Source: G963556115 sp963666605
GTDB lineage: Bacteria; Planctomycetota; SZUA-567
DNA length: 64,000 bases
Assembly: GCA_965140405.1 (NCBI GenBank)
Contig: OZ223208.1
Span: 310,001 to 374,000, forward strand
Direction: 5' to 3'
The notes beneath the pieces were generated by a model. The model was not told where the DNA came from, searched no databases, and was given only the letters and a program-made list of their open reading frames with translations. Below, in pieces: positions 27,275 to 36,392 of the stretch; positions within the stretch are counted from its first letter, which is position 1; every line of letters begins with the position of its first letter. A program made the translations under genes and the position numbers.

Positions 27275-28249
27275 TTATTTATTATCAATAATCGTAAGCG
27301 CACGAGAGTAATAGTCAAGCTCATCTCTAAGATCATTTTCTTTACAGAATGCAATCAACTCAACAAATCTTTTGCGTATATTCCCTCCAGTTGCAAAAAT
27401 TATCTTACTCAAGCAATCAGGTGAGTAATGCAAAGGAGCGGCACTAAATTCTTCTATAGTAATTCTTCCATTCATGTTACACTTATATTTTGAGCAATGC
27501 GGAAGGGAGAGCAGGTGTGAAGCTTCATGCGAGGCTCCCTTAAGAGCCAGAGACAGTGATGTTTTATTCCCATGTTTTAAATGGTATAGCGATATTACCC
27601 CACGCCTACCAAATAATAGTGTATCACCATAAAGTTTATCAATCCCCTCAGCTCTATATATATCATCAGGAGTTACCGCCAGAATACCCCAACCATCATT
27701 AGGAAGATCCTCTTTTAGTATTACATCAGTTATGTAAACAGAACTATACTGCTCATCTCCATGACTATTTCTTCGAACAGCCTCTTTAGGAAAGAAATCA
27801 TTCTCTTTCTTTAATATAACAACAGGTGTTTGGAAATTATCTTCTAAATATTCTCTGATCTTCTTTAAAATTAAATAATCATGATCACTAAATTTACCGA
27901 TCGGTTTTATATATAGCTTATCTCTTTCATCGCTGACAGTAATAGGCATTGAGGTAACATATTTTTGAGGTGACTGCTCTGTTTCAGGCCAAAAGTATCG
28001 CCATTCGCCATGCTTCACTGGAGGCATTTTTTGCGCAATTGAAAATAACCTATCAGTCTTAGTTTCTATCATCTCCATTAACTCTAGTGACTTTTTAAAA
28101 TAGGCGTTATTGGCAGTACTTTTTACCGACTCTTCTTTTTTAGAGTCAATAATATCCGACTCACTACACCCTAAATAGGCAATAGAAAGCAGAATAAGAC
28201 ATAATTTTATCACTCTAAAACAATATGTAAAGCATCTCATTTTAAACAC
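27275..28249 (-). CDS. Lipoprotein with archaemetzincin-like zinc protease motif
   Basis: 324 residues. The N-terminal hydrophobic segment ends in a lipobox AYLGC, with Cys28 as the probable lipid site. The core at 241-260 is HEASHLLSLPHCSKYKCNMN: HExxH with a third histidine at 251, then CxxxxCxM, the pattern of archaemetzincins (HExxHxxGxxHC-x4-CxM). The Gly before the third histidine is replaced by Ser. The usual second cysteine pair is reduced to one Cys near 278 (SPDCLS). Zinc-dependent peptidase activity is likely but untested. The start GTG at 28249 has AGGAAG 5 bases upstream and overlaps the dprA stop by one base, so translation is coupled; ATG at 28240 is the alternative. A surface or periplasmic location is inferred. 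Confidence 0.75.
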   Translation of the reverse strand: MFKMRCFTYCFRVIKLCLILLSIAYLGCSESDIIDSKKEESVKSTANNAYFKKSLELMEMIETKTDRLFSIAQKMPPVKHGEWRYFWPETEQSPQKYVTSMPITVSDERDKLYIKPIGKFSDHDYLILKKIREYLEDNFQTPVVILKKENDFFPKEAVRRNSHGDEQYSSVYITDVILKEDLPNDGWGILAVTPDDIYRAEGIDKLYGDTLLFGRRGVISLYHLKHGNKTSLSLALKGASHEASHLLSLPHCSKYKCNMNGRITIEEFSAAPLHYSPDCLSKIIFATGGNIRKRFVELIAFCKENDLRDELDYYSRALTIIDNK

Positions 28250-29373
28250 TAAATCTTCCTATAAAACGCGCCAGGTTCACTTGCAACCATATTACGCAAT
28301 TCAAGAATCATCAACACCGCGGATATTTCACCTGCATTCATACCAAGTTCTGCACACAATTCATCTATATGCATACTATCTTGTCCTAGCGCACCTAATA
28401 TTACTGATTCCTTGCCACCTAACTCATCTTTTTCCTGCTCTTCTTCTCTAATGCCAGCGACTGGCAGGCTAGGATCTATTTTTATATCACCATCTCTACC
28501 ATCACCAATTTCAGATATTATATCATTTACATTTCGAGTCAATACAGCACCTTCGCGGATCAACGCCAAGCATCCTTGACTCTGCTCTTGATCCACCATC
28601 CCCGGAACAGCAAATATTTCACGCCCCATCTCTAACCCTTGCTTTGCAGTAATCAAAGCACCACTACGTTCAGGAGCCTCTACAACGAGCACACCAAGAG
28701 ACATGCCTGCAATAATTCTATTTCTTCGAGGAAAGGTATTTCTTGTAGGGGCTGTATCCATAGGGAACTCGCTTATTACAGCAGCGGTACTTGCTATCTC
28801 AGCTAGAAGGTCTCTATTTTCTGGAGGATACATATGCAGAAATCCTGCTCCCACTACAGCAATTGTCCTACCATTTACAGAAAGTGCACCTCGGTGAGCA
28901 AAGGTATCTACCCCTCTTGCTAAGCCACTAACAACAGTATAGCCTGCCTGAGCAAGATCTCGTCCAAACCTCTCAGACTGTTCACGCCCATACCTGCTTG
29001 CATGCCTGGTTCCAACTACCCCAATAGCCTTTATATCTCTTGGTTTTATGTTTCCCTTTACATACAACATATATGGAGGATCAGGAGAATACAATAGTCC
29101 TTTAGGGTACATAGGATCATCATAAGCTATGATCTTTACATTATTTTTTGCAGCAAGATCAAGTTCTGCCCTTGGATCGACCTTACTTGCTTCCAAGATT
29201 GCTTTAATCTGATTACTTCTTAACCCTTTTATAGTTTTAAGCTCTTCTTCTGTTGCTCCCAGTATATGATCACTAAGCCCAAAGTGTCTAAGCAATTTAT
29301 TCATAGTTTTTGTTCCGATATTCTTTGACAGGGTAAATCGGAGCAAATTTTCAATTGTCTCTATCTTCTTCAT
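28249..29373 (-). CDS. dprA: DNA-processing protein A (recombination mediator)
   Basis: 374 residues, the normal size. N-terminal SAM/HhH-like segment (1-70), central Rossmann DprA domain (about 105-310) with GVVGTRHASRYG, VVSGLARGVDTFAHRGAL, AVVGAGFLHMYPPENR and EAPERSGALITAKQGLEMGREIFAVPG, and a C-terminal winged-helix domain (about 325-374). DprA loads RecA on incoming single-stranded DNA during natural transformation and binds ssDNA. No other competence genes are in the window. No clear Shine-Dalgarno site precedes the ATG. Coupled by one-base overlap to the metalloprotease-like lipoprotein. Confidence 0.93.
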   Translation of the reverse strand: MKKIETIENLLRFTLSKNIGTKTMNKLLRHFGLSDHILGATEEELKTIKGLRSNQIKAILEASKVDPRAELDLAAKNNVKIIAYDDPMYPKGLLYSPDPPYMLYVKGNIKPRDIKAIGVVGTRHASRYGREQSERFGRDLAQAGYTVVSGLARGVDTFAHRGALSVNGRTIAVVGAGFLHMYPPENRDLLAEIASTAAVISEFPMDTAPTRNTFPRRNRIIAGMSLGVLVVEAPERSGALITAKQGLEMGREIFAVPGMVDQEQSQGCLALIREGAVLTRNVNDIISEIGDGRDGDIKIDPSLPVAGIREEEQEKDELGGKESVILGALGQDSMHIDELCAELGMNAGEISAVLMILELRNMVASEPGAFYRKI

Positions 29374-29458
29374 CTTATTTTGTTTTCATTGCAAAACACT
29401 CAATACAAATTTTAATACTCGAGATAATATTTATCTGTCTGAAAGAACAAACCTTTCT

Positions 29459-32400
29459 CTATTTATCTTCACACTTTATTGGCAGAGAGACTATTACTGT
29501 TGTTCCCACACCTTCTTGTGAGTGAAAAGTAATATCACCGAAATGATCGTGAACAATCTTCTTACACATAGCAAGTCCGAGACCTGTACCCCCTTCACTT
29601 GATCGTGTGGTAAAGAATGGGTCTGTCAAGTGTTTCATATGTACCTCTTTTATCCCACATCCAGTATCACTAACCATTATCTCAATCATATCTTTATCGC
29701 CTGAACACTTAATATCTATAGAAATTTCCTTTTTCTCAGAATCCTCTAGAGCCAGAGCGGCATTCTGGAGTAAATTTATAATCACCTGTTCAATTCTTGT
29801 TCTATTAACAGTAGCAATAATTTGCTCACTAGGGGTATGAAGCCCGACATCATTTACACTCTTGCCCATATATTTTGAAAAGAGTGACTTTGCAGAAAGT
29901 ACGACTTCAACAATATCTTCATCTTTGAACTCTTCATTCCTACTCTGCCTTGAATACTCCCTAAGTTCTTTTACAATACTCGAAATCCTCTCCGCTCCCT
30001 CCATGATGTCATTAGCCATATTCGGAAGCCGGTCTCTTGCGAGCTCATACGGTATTCCGCGTAACTCAAACTCAGGATGTTCTTTATAATAGTCATCAAG
30101 TATAGGTAACACACTCTCCCAGGCATTTTTTACAAATGGCAAGTTGAACATAATAAACTGTATTGGGTTGTTAATTTCATGTCCTATTCCTGAGACCAGA
30201 ATTCCTAAAGAAGCAAGCTTATCCGAATCCATCAGTTTTAGCTGGTGCTCCATGTTCTTGAGTTCGGCTACCTCTCTTGCCTCTATCTCTTCTGAAAGCT
30301 TCTCATTACTTCTAAGGAGCTCTTTTGTACGTTGCGCCACCATTTCCTCAAGTCGTTGACTTTCTTCTCTTAAAACAGTCTCTTCTGTCTTTCTCTCTGT
30401 CACATCCATAGATATGCCGATGAGTCTTTTTGACTTTCCACCTTCTCTATCATAGAACATTTTCGCAATAGAGGATATCCAAATACAGCCTTTTTCAGAG
30501 TGATTAATTCTAAAATCTACATTGAGAATTCCAACTGGTTCACGCAAATATTGTGAAAACTCTTTTGCCAAAACGACTTGATCTTCTTTAACAGTTATAC
30601 TATGTAGATAGTCAAGAACACCTATATTACTACCTTCTACATAGCCAAACAATTCTTTACATTTATCGCTGGCATAAAATTCTTTTTCATTAATTTTCCA
30701 ATCCCACATTCCAATGCCTGCGCCATCAATTGCTAGAGCCATCCTCTCTTGATTTTCTCTGAGCATGGCCTGCATTTTGTTCTTCATTTGTTCATTTTCA
30801 AGATACTTCCTTGCTACTTCCAAGCGTATCTTCATAAAATTTAGGGAGAACGGTTTTACTAAAAAATCGTCTACACCCAATCTTAACGCTTTATGCGCAA
30901 CACTCTCAAGATCTTTTCCTGAACTTGCAATAACGTATCGAGGCCTGCCATCATCTGTATTTCTTAGAAGCATAAAGAGTTCATTATCCTGCTTCTCTAT
31001 ACAGTCTATATCAATAATTGCTAATGGAAAATATTTGCCACTTAAAATTGCCTTCTTTGCATGCTCAATGTCCTCGAACGCAGTAACATGGAATCCGCCA
31101 TCATAGAGAATCTCATGCATCAACTCTCTAATATTTTCATTACCTTCAATTAACAACAACTCTATTACATCCGAATATCCTTCACGTACAACCTTCATAT
31201 TTGATGAAGTTTCATCTTGAGAATGAACCCTTTGCATACTCGCATTTACTGTGTTATCACCTACATCAAAGCCAATATTGCCCTTTTGTGCTGAATCTAT
31301 TATTACTTTCTTCAACTCACTAATGTTGAAGGGCTTTGTCAAAAATCCATTCGCACCAAATTCTAAAAAAACACTTTGGGAAAGCTGGTTCATATATCCT
31401 GATGCAATAATCACTTTGACATCTATACTAACTTTACGTATTTCTTCTAAGGCTTCCTTACCATCCATTACTGGCATAATTACATCTAAGATTATAAGAT
31501 CAACTTTAGCTATATTCTCTTTGAATAGCCTTACCCCTTCCTCACCATTTACAGCTTCTAAAACTCCACAACCTAAAGATTCAAGCACTTCACGCATTGA
31601 AATCCTGACCATATCATTATCATCTACTAATAATACGACTTTTTTATCAGAGTACTGCTCTATCTGTAAACCCTCAAAGAGCTCTTCTGAACTCAAATCA
31701 ACACCAAACTCTAAGTTATTTTCCTCTTTAGCCAGTGGCAAATACAGATTAAATTGACTCTTTACCCCGAATTCTCTGATTACCTCAACTCCTCCCTGAT
31801 TATGCTTCATGATATCACATACTGTTGCAAATCCTGCTCTTTCTATATTCCTTATAGCCCCTGCAGTATGACTAGAATCAAATTCCTCCTTAAGTAGATC
31901 ATCACAAATACCTCTACCATTATCTGTAATAGAAACCTTGAGGTAGTAATTCGCCTTTAACTCAAAACTTTTTACCTTCAACTGCTTCATTGTATTATCA
32001 ACAACCATTGTACTAAATAGCATCGCACCATCACCACTTATTGCATCTTGAGCGTTTAGTGCTATATTAATCAGAACAACTTCAAGTTCGGCTCTATCCG
32101 CATAAACTATCACCTCATCACCTACAAAATCACTTGTAATCTGTATCTGATTACCCAAGCTATTTTGCAGGATCCCAATCGTTTCATTTAAAAGATCATG
32201 AATATTAATAAGTTCAAAAGTTGGCTCCGTTGCAGCAGAGAATCTCAATAATTTTTGATTTAGCTCAGCAGCACAATTAGCAGATTGAATAATTTTATTT
32301 GATAACTTATCCAGCCTTTCATTTCCCCCTAGCTCCATAGATAAAATCTCAGAGCATCCTATAATGCCCCCCAAGGTATTATTTATATCATGAGCTACAC

Positions 32401-32821
32401 CTACAGCAAGATCACTAAGTACCTCCAATCTTCTTTTATGCTTGAGTTGTTTTTGCATTTCTATCTCATTTGAAATATCTTCAAAGACAAAAACCCAATA
32501 ACATTCGTCATTATCGGTTGTTACATATTTTCTTGATTTAAATTTGATATAATACTCTACGATTCCACCAACATAAAGCACCCCTTCACCATCTTTAGCA
32601 GCATTACCTGCACCGTCAAAGAGCTGGACTTTATTTCCTTCTGCCGTATCAATAATTTCAATGATATCGGTTTGTTCTTTCCCACAAGCACTCTCTCGTG
32701 AAGTCGCAAAATACTTCTCAGCGGTATTATTGATATAATATATAATCCCTTTAGAATCAACTGTGACAACAGGTCTATTAATTAGATCACATGTTTCACC
32801 AATATCTATAATACCATTCAT
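29459..32821 (-). CDS. Hybrid histidine kinase with two complete kinase modules
   Basis: About 1120 residues from the ATG at 32821 (a GTG at 32848 lacks a ribosome site). Order, with numbering from 32821: PAS (10-120); HisKA with His144 in GVAHDINNTLGG; HATPase-like domain (220-365) with N-box NIALNAQDAIS and G1 DNGRGI but no GTGLG-type G2 box; receiver 1 (395-510) with Asp446 in LDVIMPVMDG; receiver 2 (550-670) with Asp604 but with EG in place of the usual acidic pair; PAS (700-815); coiled coil (815-865); second HisKA with His881 in SGIGHEINNPIQF; HATPase (990-1120) with NLLQNAALAL, DTGCGI and GGTGLGLAM. The second module looks fully active; the first looks degenerate. No membrane segment, so cytosolic. 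The output partner is not in view. Confidence 0.87.
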   Translation of the reverse strand: MNGIIDIGETCDLINRPVVTVDSKGIIYYINNTAEKYFATSRESACGKEQTDIIEIIDTAEGNKVQLFDGAGNAAKDGEGVLYVGGIVEYYIKFKSRKYVTTDNDECYWVFVFEDISNEIEMQKQLKHKRRLEVLSDLAVGVAHDINNTLGGIIGCSEILSMELGGNERLDKLSNKIIQSANCAAELNQKLLRFSAATEPTFELINIHDLLNETIGILQNSLGNQIQITSDFVGDEVIVYADRAELEVVLINIALNAQDAISGDGAMLFSTMVVDNTMKQLKVKSFELKANYYLKVSITDNGRGICDDLLKEEFDSSHTAGAIRNIERAGFATVCDIMKHNQGGVEVIREFGVKSQFNLYLPLAKEENNLEFGVDLSSEELFEGLQIEQYSDKKVVLLVDDNDMVRISMREVLESLGCGVLEAVNGEEGVRLFKENIAKVDLIILDVIMPVMDGKEALEEIRKVSIDVKVIIASGYMNQLSQSVFLEFGANGFLTKPFNISELKKVIIDSAQKGNIGFDVGDNTVNASMQRVHSQDETSSNMKVVREGYSDVIELLLIEGNENIRELMHEILYDGGFHVTAFEDIEHAKKAILSGKYFPLAIIDIDCIEKQDNELFMLLRNTDDGRPRYVIASSGKDLESVAHKALRLGVDDFLVKPFSLNFMKIRLEVARKYLENEQMKNKMQAMLRENQERMALAIDGAGIGMWDWKINEKEFYASDKCKELFGYVEGSNIGVLDYLHSITVKEDQVVLAKEFSQYLREPVGILNVDFRINHSEKGCIWISSIAKMFYDREGGKSKRLIGISMDVTERKTEETVLREESQRLEEMVAQRTKELLRSNEKLSEEIEAREVAELKNMEHQLKLMDSDKLASLGILVSGIGHEINNPIQFIMFNLPFVKNAWESVLPILDDYYKEHPEFELRGIPYELARDRLPNMANDIMEGAERISSIVKELREYSRQSRNEEFKDEDIVEVVLSAKSLFSKYMGKSVNDVGLHTPSEQIIATVNRTRIEQVIINLLQNAALALEDSEKKEISIDIKCSGDKDMIEIMVSDTGCGIKEVHMKHLTDPFFTTRSSEGGTGLGLAMCKKIVHDHFGDITFHSQEGVGTTVIVSLPIKCEDK

Positions 32822-32892
32822 AATTATTCCCGGATTATTAGTTATCACTTACTATTATGCTGCAACATATGCAGAATACATAGCTTCAATAC

Positions 32893-33519
32893 TTAATTTT
32901 TCCCAATTCTATACGTCCCATCAGAGGTATATGTCAATCTCAAGTCATACATAAATGCGATATTTTTAAGTATTGTTTCCAGTGTTGCGTCACCAATCAT
33001 CATTTCGATTTTTATACTACCAACATCGCCAAACATAATGATCTTTGCTCCACTCTTTTTATGAAGATCCCTGAGTACACTTCGTAGAGTCTTGCCTGCA
33101 TATTGCACGCTATAATGATCTTCATCAGATCCATCTACCTCACCTTCCGCAAGAATAGTATTCTTCAAAGGGTTTATAGTAATATCTCCACTACTCCCTG
33201 TTGCAACCCATTTACCTTCTAATTGGATACAAATAGTATCAAGCAGCTCTCTGAGCGTTATTACACCCTTTGGCAAGGCTATAATTTTCTTAAGATTTTC
33301 AGAACTTGAAAATTCTGGTGCCAATACAATATTGCTATCAGTATTATCCCTGATAACATTGAGTAATTTATTTAAATCCATTTGTTCTATATTAATTACA
33401 ACCCTCTGGCTCAAAGGTTCTAGCTTGACCAATGGATTTGTGTTCTTTTCAGTTTCATTAGCAAAGACAGTACAACTACACAAGCAAATAGACAGGATAA
33501 CTATTTTACTCCAAGACAT
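32893..33519 (-). CDS. Small exported protein with secretin/TonB N-terminal (STN-like) folds
   Basis: 208 residues from the ATG at 33519, which has GAGGAG six bases upstream. The longer frame to 33618 lacks support. A signal peptide covers about residues 1-20 (ending VFA). The rest contains two short beta-alpha-beta units: LNKLLNVIRDNTDSNIVLAPEF with PKGVITLRELLDTIC, and LRSVLRDLHKKSGAKIIMF with GDATLETILKNIAFMYDL. Both are typical of STN/secretin N domains in PilQ, GspD and TonB receptors. Here no barrel or plug follows, so it would be a free periplasmic adaptor. It is just upstream of the hybrid kinase on the same strand with 71 bases between, but a functional link is only a guess. Confidence 0.65.
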   Translation of the reverse strand: MSWSKIVILSICLCSCTVFANETEKNTNPLVKLEPLSQRVVINIEQMDLNKLLNVIRDNTDSNIVLAPEFSSSENLKKIIALPKGVITLRELLDTICIQLEGKWVATGSSGDITINPLKNTILAEGEVDGSDEDHYSVQYAGKTLRSVLRDLHKKSGAKIIMFGDVGSIKIEMMIGDATLETILKNIAFMYDLRLTYTSDGTYRIGKN

Positions 33520-33643
33520 ATACAACTCCTCATATTTATAAGTAACAAATTCACATAATGAACCATTATTGAGTATAATTATTATTACATTATTTTCAAG
33601 GTTTTTATCATTCACCATATCGGAGAACTAATTATCCAATAAC

Positions 33644-33671
33644 TTGAAAACTGTTGCTTTTACTGTATAAT
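33644..33671 (+). promoter_or_regulatory. Promoter for the CehA-like gene
   Basis: TTGAAA (33644-33649), a 16-base spacer and a perfect TATAAT (33666-33671), preceded by TG at the extended -10 position. The leader to the ATG would be about 165 bases, in which no clear structure was found. Confidence 0.6.
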
Positions 33672-33846
33672 ACTGAGTATCCAATAATTTGTTATACTAT
33701 TTTTTATGTCTCAAGAATTATTTATATTTTCAAGAGCAGAACTGCTTTAATCTTACTCTTTTATACTATTATTTATTACTAACTATTACATAAAATAACC
33801 AATATAGTTTATTTTAACTACTCAATTCTCAATTTTTAGGATAATG

Positions 33847-35598
33847 ATGAAGCTATATTTTAAATTTTTATTATGCTTCGTAGTGCTAACATCACTTCTC
33901 TCTACATTTACTATTGCAGAGGAGATAGAGACCCTCAGTATTCCACAAGATGAGGATATCGCTGGTAGATATTTAGTAAAATTCAAAATACTAGATTCCA
34001 ATGGAGAAAATTCGCGCGCAATACTCTCTATTACCAACAACTCAACAAACACTAGACAATCGATTAATATTATTGGCAGTAAGGAGCTAAGCCTTCCAGA
34101 AGGGAACTACACGGCAAGGGTCGATGCAGGTCTTAGAAACACCGTTAAAGCAATTAATTTTTCACTCCCGTCATCTAGCGAAGAAGAGCAAATAATTACT
34201 ATTACTCCATATGCTCCTGTAGAGCCGGTAGGCTGGATAATGTTAGATACCTTTTTTAATCGTAATATGCGACTAAAAGAGCCCTCAATTTCAGAACTGG
34301 CGAGCTCTTTGGAACTCCGCGCAGTCTTTACCTCTTCAACCAGCATTATAAGAAAACCTGAAGAGTTTTACTCACAACACAAACGCAGCGAAACACTTAT
34401 AGCGACTATCACGCCATATTTAAACCCAGAATATGGCGAGTTATTATCCTTTAATAATTTCAAAGATACTTCAAATTCACAAGTACCTGTTATACTAAAT
34501 ACTGAATTATACCCACTCCTTGCTTCCCTTGGTGATTCCAATAAACTTACAGCTCTAAGCTCTAAAGTGTCCTATAAACACCGGGGGGAAGTTTTAAACA
34601 AGAGTTCAGAGGAGTTTATTTTTGACACTATAGTTGGCCCGATATATGATCTGTTTTTATTAGATAATTTTGATTCCTCTGTAAAAGTCTGGCATGCTTT
34701 ATTAAATCAAGGTTACCGAATTCCTGGAATATATGCTGGCGGGAGCAATTTTTACCAGAAATCGCCATACCCTTCTGTAAAAGCTTACGTCAAGATTGCC
34801 CGTAAGTCATACAACCAGAAAATGTTACATAAGGCTTTAAAGGATGGTAAAAGTGTAATATCAAATGGACCGTTTATCCGCTTATTTGTCGAAAGCATCG
34901 GCTCTAAAGAGAGTATACAGGAGACAGGACTCGATAATGATGAATGGTTAAATGGGCGCTCACTAAAGATTGGAGGACTTGGATTTACCTCTAAAAGTAT
35001 GAGAAATATTTATGCGGAATCTTACACCTGCTCTGATCCAGAAGACAAAATCAAAAGCATAGAACTTATATATAATGGTAAAGTAATCAAAACAAAGGTT
35101 GGCGGGAGTAATCAAAAAGCACTCACAGCCAAGTGGAAGGTACAGCTTGACAAACCTGGATGGCTTCAACTACGCTACACCTCAACTAGTGGAAAGTTTC
35201 ATGCCATTACCAACCCAATATATCTAATAAACCATCAATCAGCCATTCCCAATCCAGCTCTAGCCAAGACACAGATACAGGTGCTTGACGCAAAATCAGG
35301 CAAGCAAATCAAAGCAAAGATATTGGTTGAAAACTTTGGAGTTATTACTAATACAACTGAAATATCAGAACATGCGATAGTCCTGCAAACTCCCGCAACA
35401 GCAAGTATCATTGTAGAAGCCAGTGGGTATAAAACCTCGAAAAAAAGTGTCTATATTGATGGGGGTGGTGCAAAATATATCAGAAGTCTTGCAGATAAAA
35501 AAGTATTAAATAGAGCTATACTCAGTCCTATTGCTTATGACTACCTAAGAAAAGCACTAGCTAATTCCAAGTTGATTTTTAAACTGCATAAGAAGTAG
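33847..35598 (+). CDS. Exported CehA/McbA-like (PHP-type) protein lacking metal ligands
   Basis: About 583 residues with a signal peptide (1-24). The middle resembles CehA/McbA metallohydrolases: a GW...D strand, then WHALLNQGYRIPGIYAGGSNF and LHKALKDGKSVISNGPFI, and a C-terminal beta domain (IKSIELIYNGKVI). In active members the first strand carries D-x-H-x-H and the later motif GGSDSH. Here these read LDTFFN (about 134-139) and GGSNFY (about 300-305), so the metal-binding His and Asp residues are gone. A structural or binding role is inferred. AGGA lies five bases before the ATG at 33847; the ATG at 33844 is the alternative. Between a good promoter and a strong terminator, hence a single-gene unit. 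Confidence 0.65.
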   Translation: MKLYFKFLLCFVVLTSLLSTFTIAEEIETLSIPQDEDIAGRYLVKFKILDSNGENSRAILSITNNSTNTRQSINIIGSKELSLPEGNYTARVDAGLRNTVKAINFSLPSSSEEEQIITITPYAPVEPVGWIMLDTFFNRNMRLKEPSISELASSLELRAVFTSSTSIIRKPEEFYSQHKRSETLIATITPYLNPEYGELLSFNNFKDTSNSQVPVILNTELYPLLASLGDSNKLTALSSKVSYKHRGEVLNKSSEEFIFDTIVGPIYDLFLLDNFDSSVKVWHALLNQGYRIPGIYAGGSNFYQKSPYPSVKAYVKIARKSYNQKMLHKALKDGKSVISNGPFIRLFVESIGSKESIQETGLDNDEWLNGRSLKIGGLGFTSKSMRNIYAESYTCSDPEDKIKSIELIYNGKVIKTKVGGSNQKALTAKWKVQLDKPGWLQLRYTSTSGKFHAITNPIYLINHQSAIPNPALAKTQIQVLDAKSGKQIKAKILVENFGVITNTTEISEHAIVLQTPATASIIVEASGYKTSKKSVYIDGGGAKYIRSLADKKVLNRAILSPIAYDYLRKALANSKLIFKLHKK

Positions 35599-35608
35599 CA
35601 AGTAACCA

Positions 35609-35660
35609 CAATTAATTAGCGGCGCTACTCTATATTTAGAGTAGCGCCGCTAATTAATTG
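35609..35660. terminator. Strong bidirectional terminator, 23-bp stem
   Basis: A perfect 23-bp inverted repeat with a 6-base loop ATATTT and a GC-rich centre (AGCGGCGCTACTCT). AT-rich ends supply U-rich tails in both directions. It separates the convergent CehA-like and RnfG-like genes. Confidence 0.85.
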
Positions 35661-35681
35661 TCACTAGCTAAAAAAATACTC

Positions 35682-36341
35682 TTACTTCCCTAGCATTTTT
35701 TCTAGTTTCTTCTCTGCATCTTGAACTGCATCGATTATCCCTATAGTACTATATGTTGCACCAGTAATTACCGCAATATTCTTCTTTACCTCCATATCTT
35801 GAGGAAGTTTATCAGAGAACTGTTTCTGGAATGCAGTACGCCTGTCAGGGCTATTGTCATCTGCCTTACCAGTAATTTTACCTAACCACGTAAACGCTGG
35901 TTTTGTGTTCTTGGCATTTTCACCCAGTCCTGGAGTCTCCTGACTCTTTATCACCTTCCAGCCAGCACAGACAAAACCTTTTTTGGTAACGTCAGTACCA
36001 TCAGGAAGTTTTACGCCTGTCTTGCTAGGATTGACAAAACCTACCAATAACTCAATAGGAGAAGACTTATTATAGCCAATTCCAGCACCCGTCACAGCAT
36101 AATATGAAGGTTCGCTATTATCACCTTTTATAAATACCTTATAATACTTACCGCCATCTTTTTCTACCGGCTCCACCTTTTCGAATCCGTTGAAAAATAC
36201 TGTTTTTAGCGCATTCTCTTCTTCTTGCTTCTCAGCCGCAATAATTGCTGGTTTTGTCTTCGCATAAGTAAGTGCTAAAGCGCCAGAAGCTATAGCAGCA
36301 ACAAAAGCTAGGATAAGAGTCAACTTTATAAATTTCATCAT
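35682..36341 (-). CDS. RnfG/NqrC-like FMN-binding protein, stand-alone
   Basis: 219 residues: one N-terminal membrane helix or signal anchor (5-25), then a periplasmic FMN_bind domain. The covalent flavinylation motif is ITGATYST (192-199), with Thr196 as the expected FMN attachment site. SQETPGLGENAK (133-144) is another conserved RnfG/NqrC segment. In Rnf and Na+-NQR complexes this subunit carries electrons across the membrane, but the other subunits are not nearby: neighbours are hemC and a CehA-like gene. It may complete a complex encoded elsewhere or serve a separate flavin-based pathway. Needs ApbE for flavin attachment; none seen here. Confidence 0.82.
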   Translation of the reverse strand: MMKFIKLTLILAFVAAIASGALALTYAKTKPAIIAAEKQEEENALKTVFFNGFEKVEPVEKDGGKYYKVFIKGDNSEPSYYAVTGAGIGYNKSSPIELLVGFVNPSKTGVKLPDGTDVTKKGFVCAGWKVIKSQETPGLGENAKNTKPAFTWLGKITGKADDNSPDRRTAFQKQFSDKLPQDMEVKKNIAVITGATYSTIGIIDAVQDAEKKLEKMLGK

Positions 36342-36392
36342 ACTTTTACCTATTTTCCCTTTTTAGAAATAACACATACATATAATGTACGC

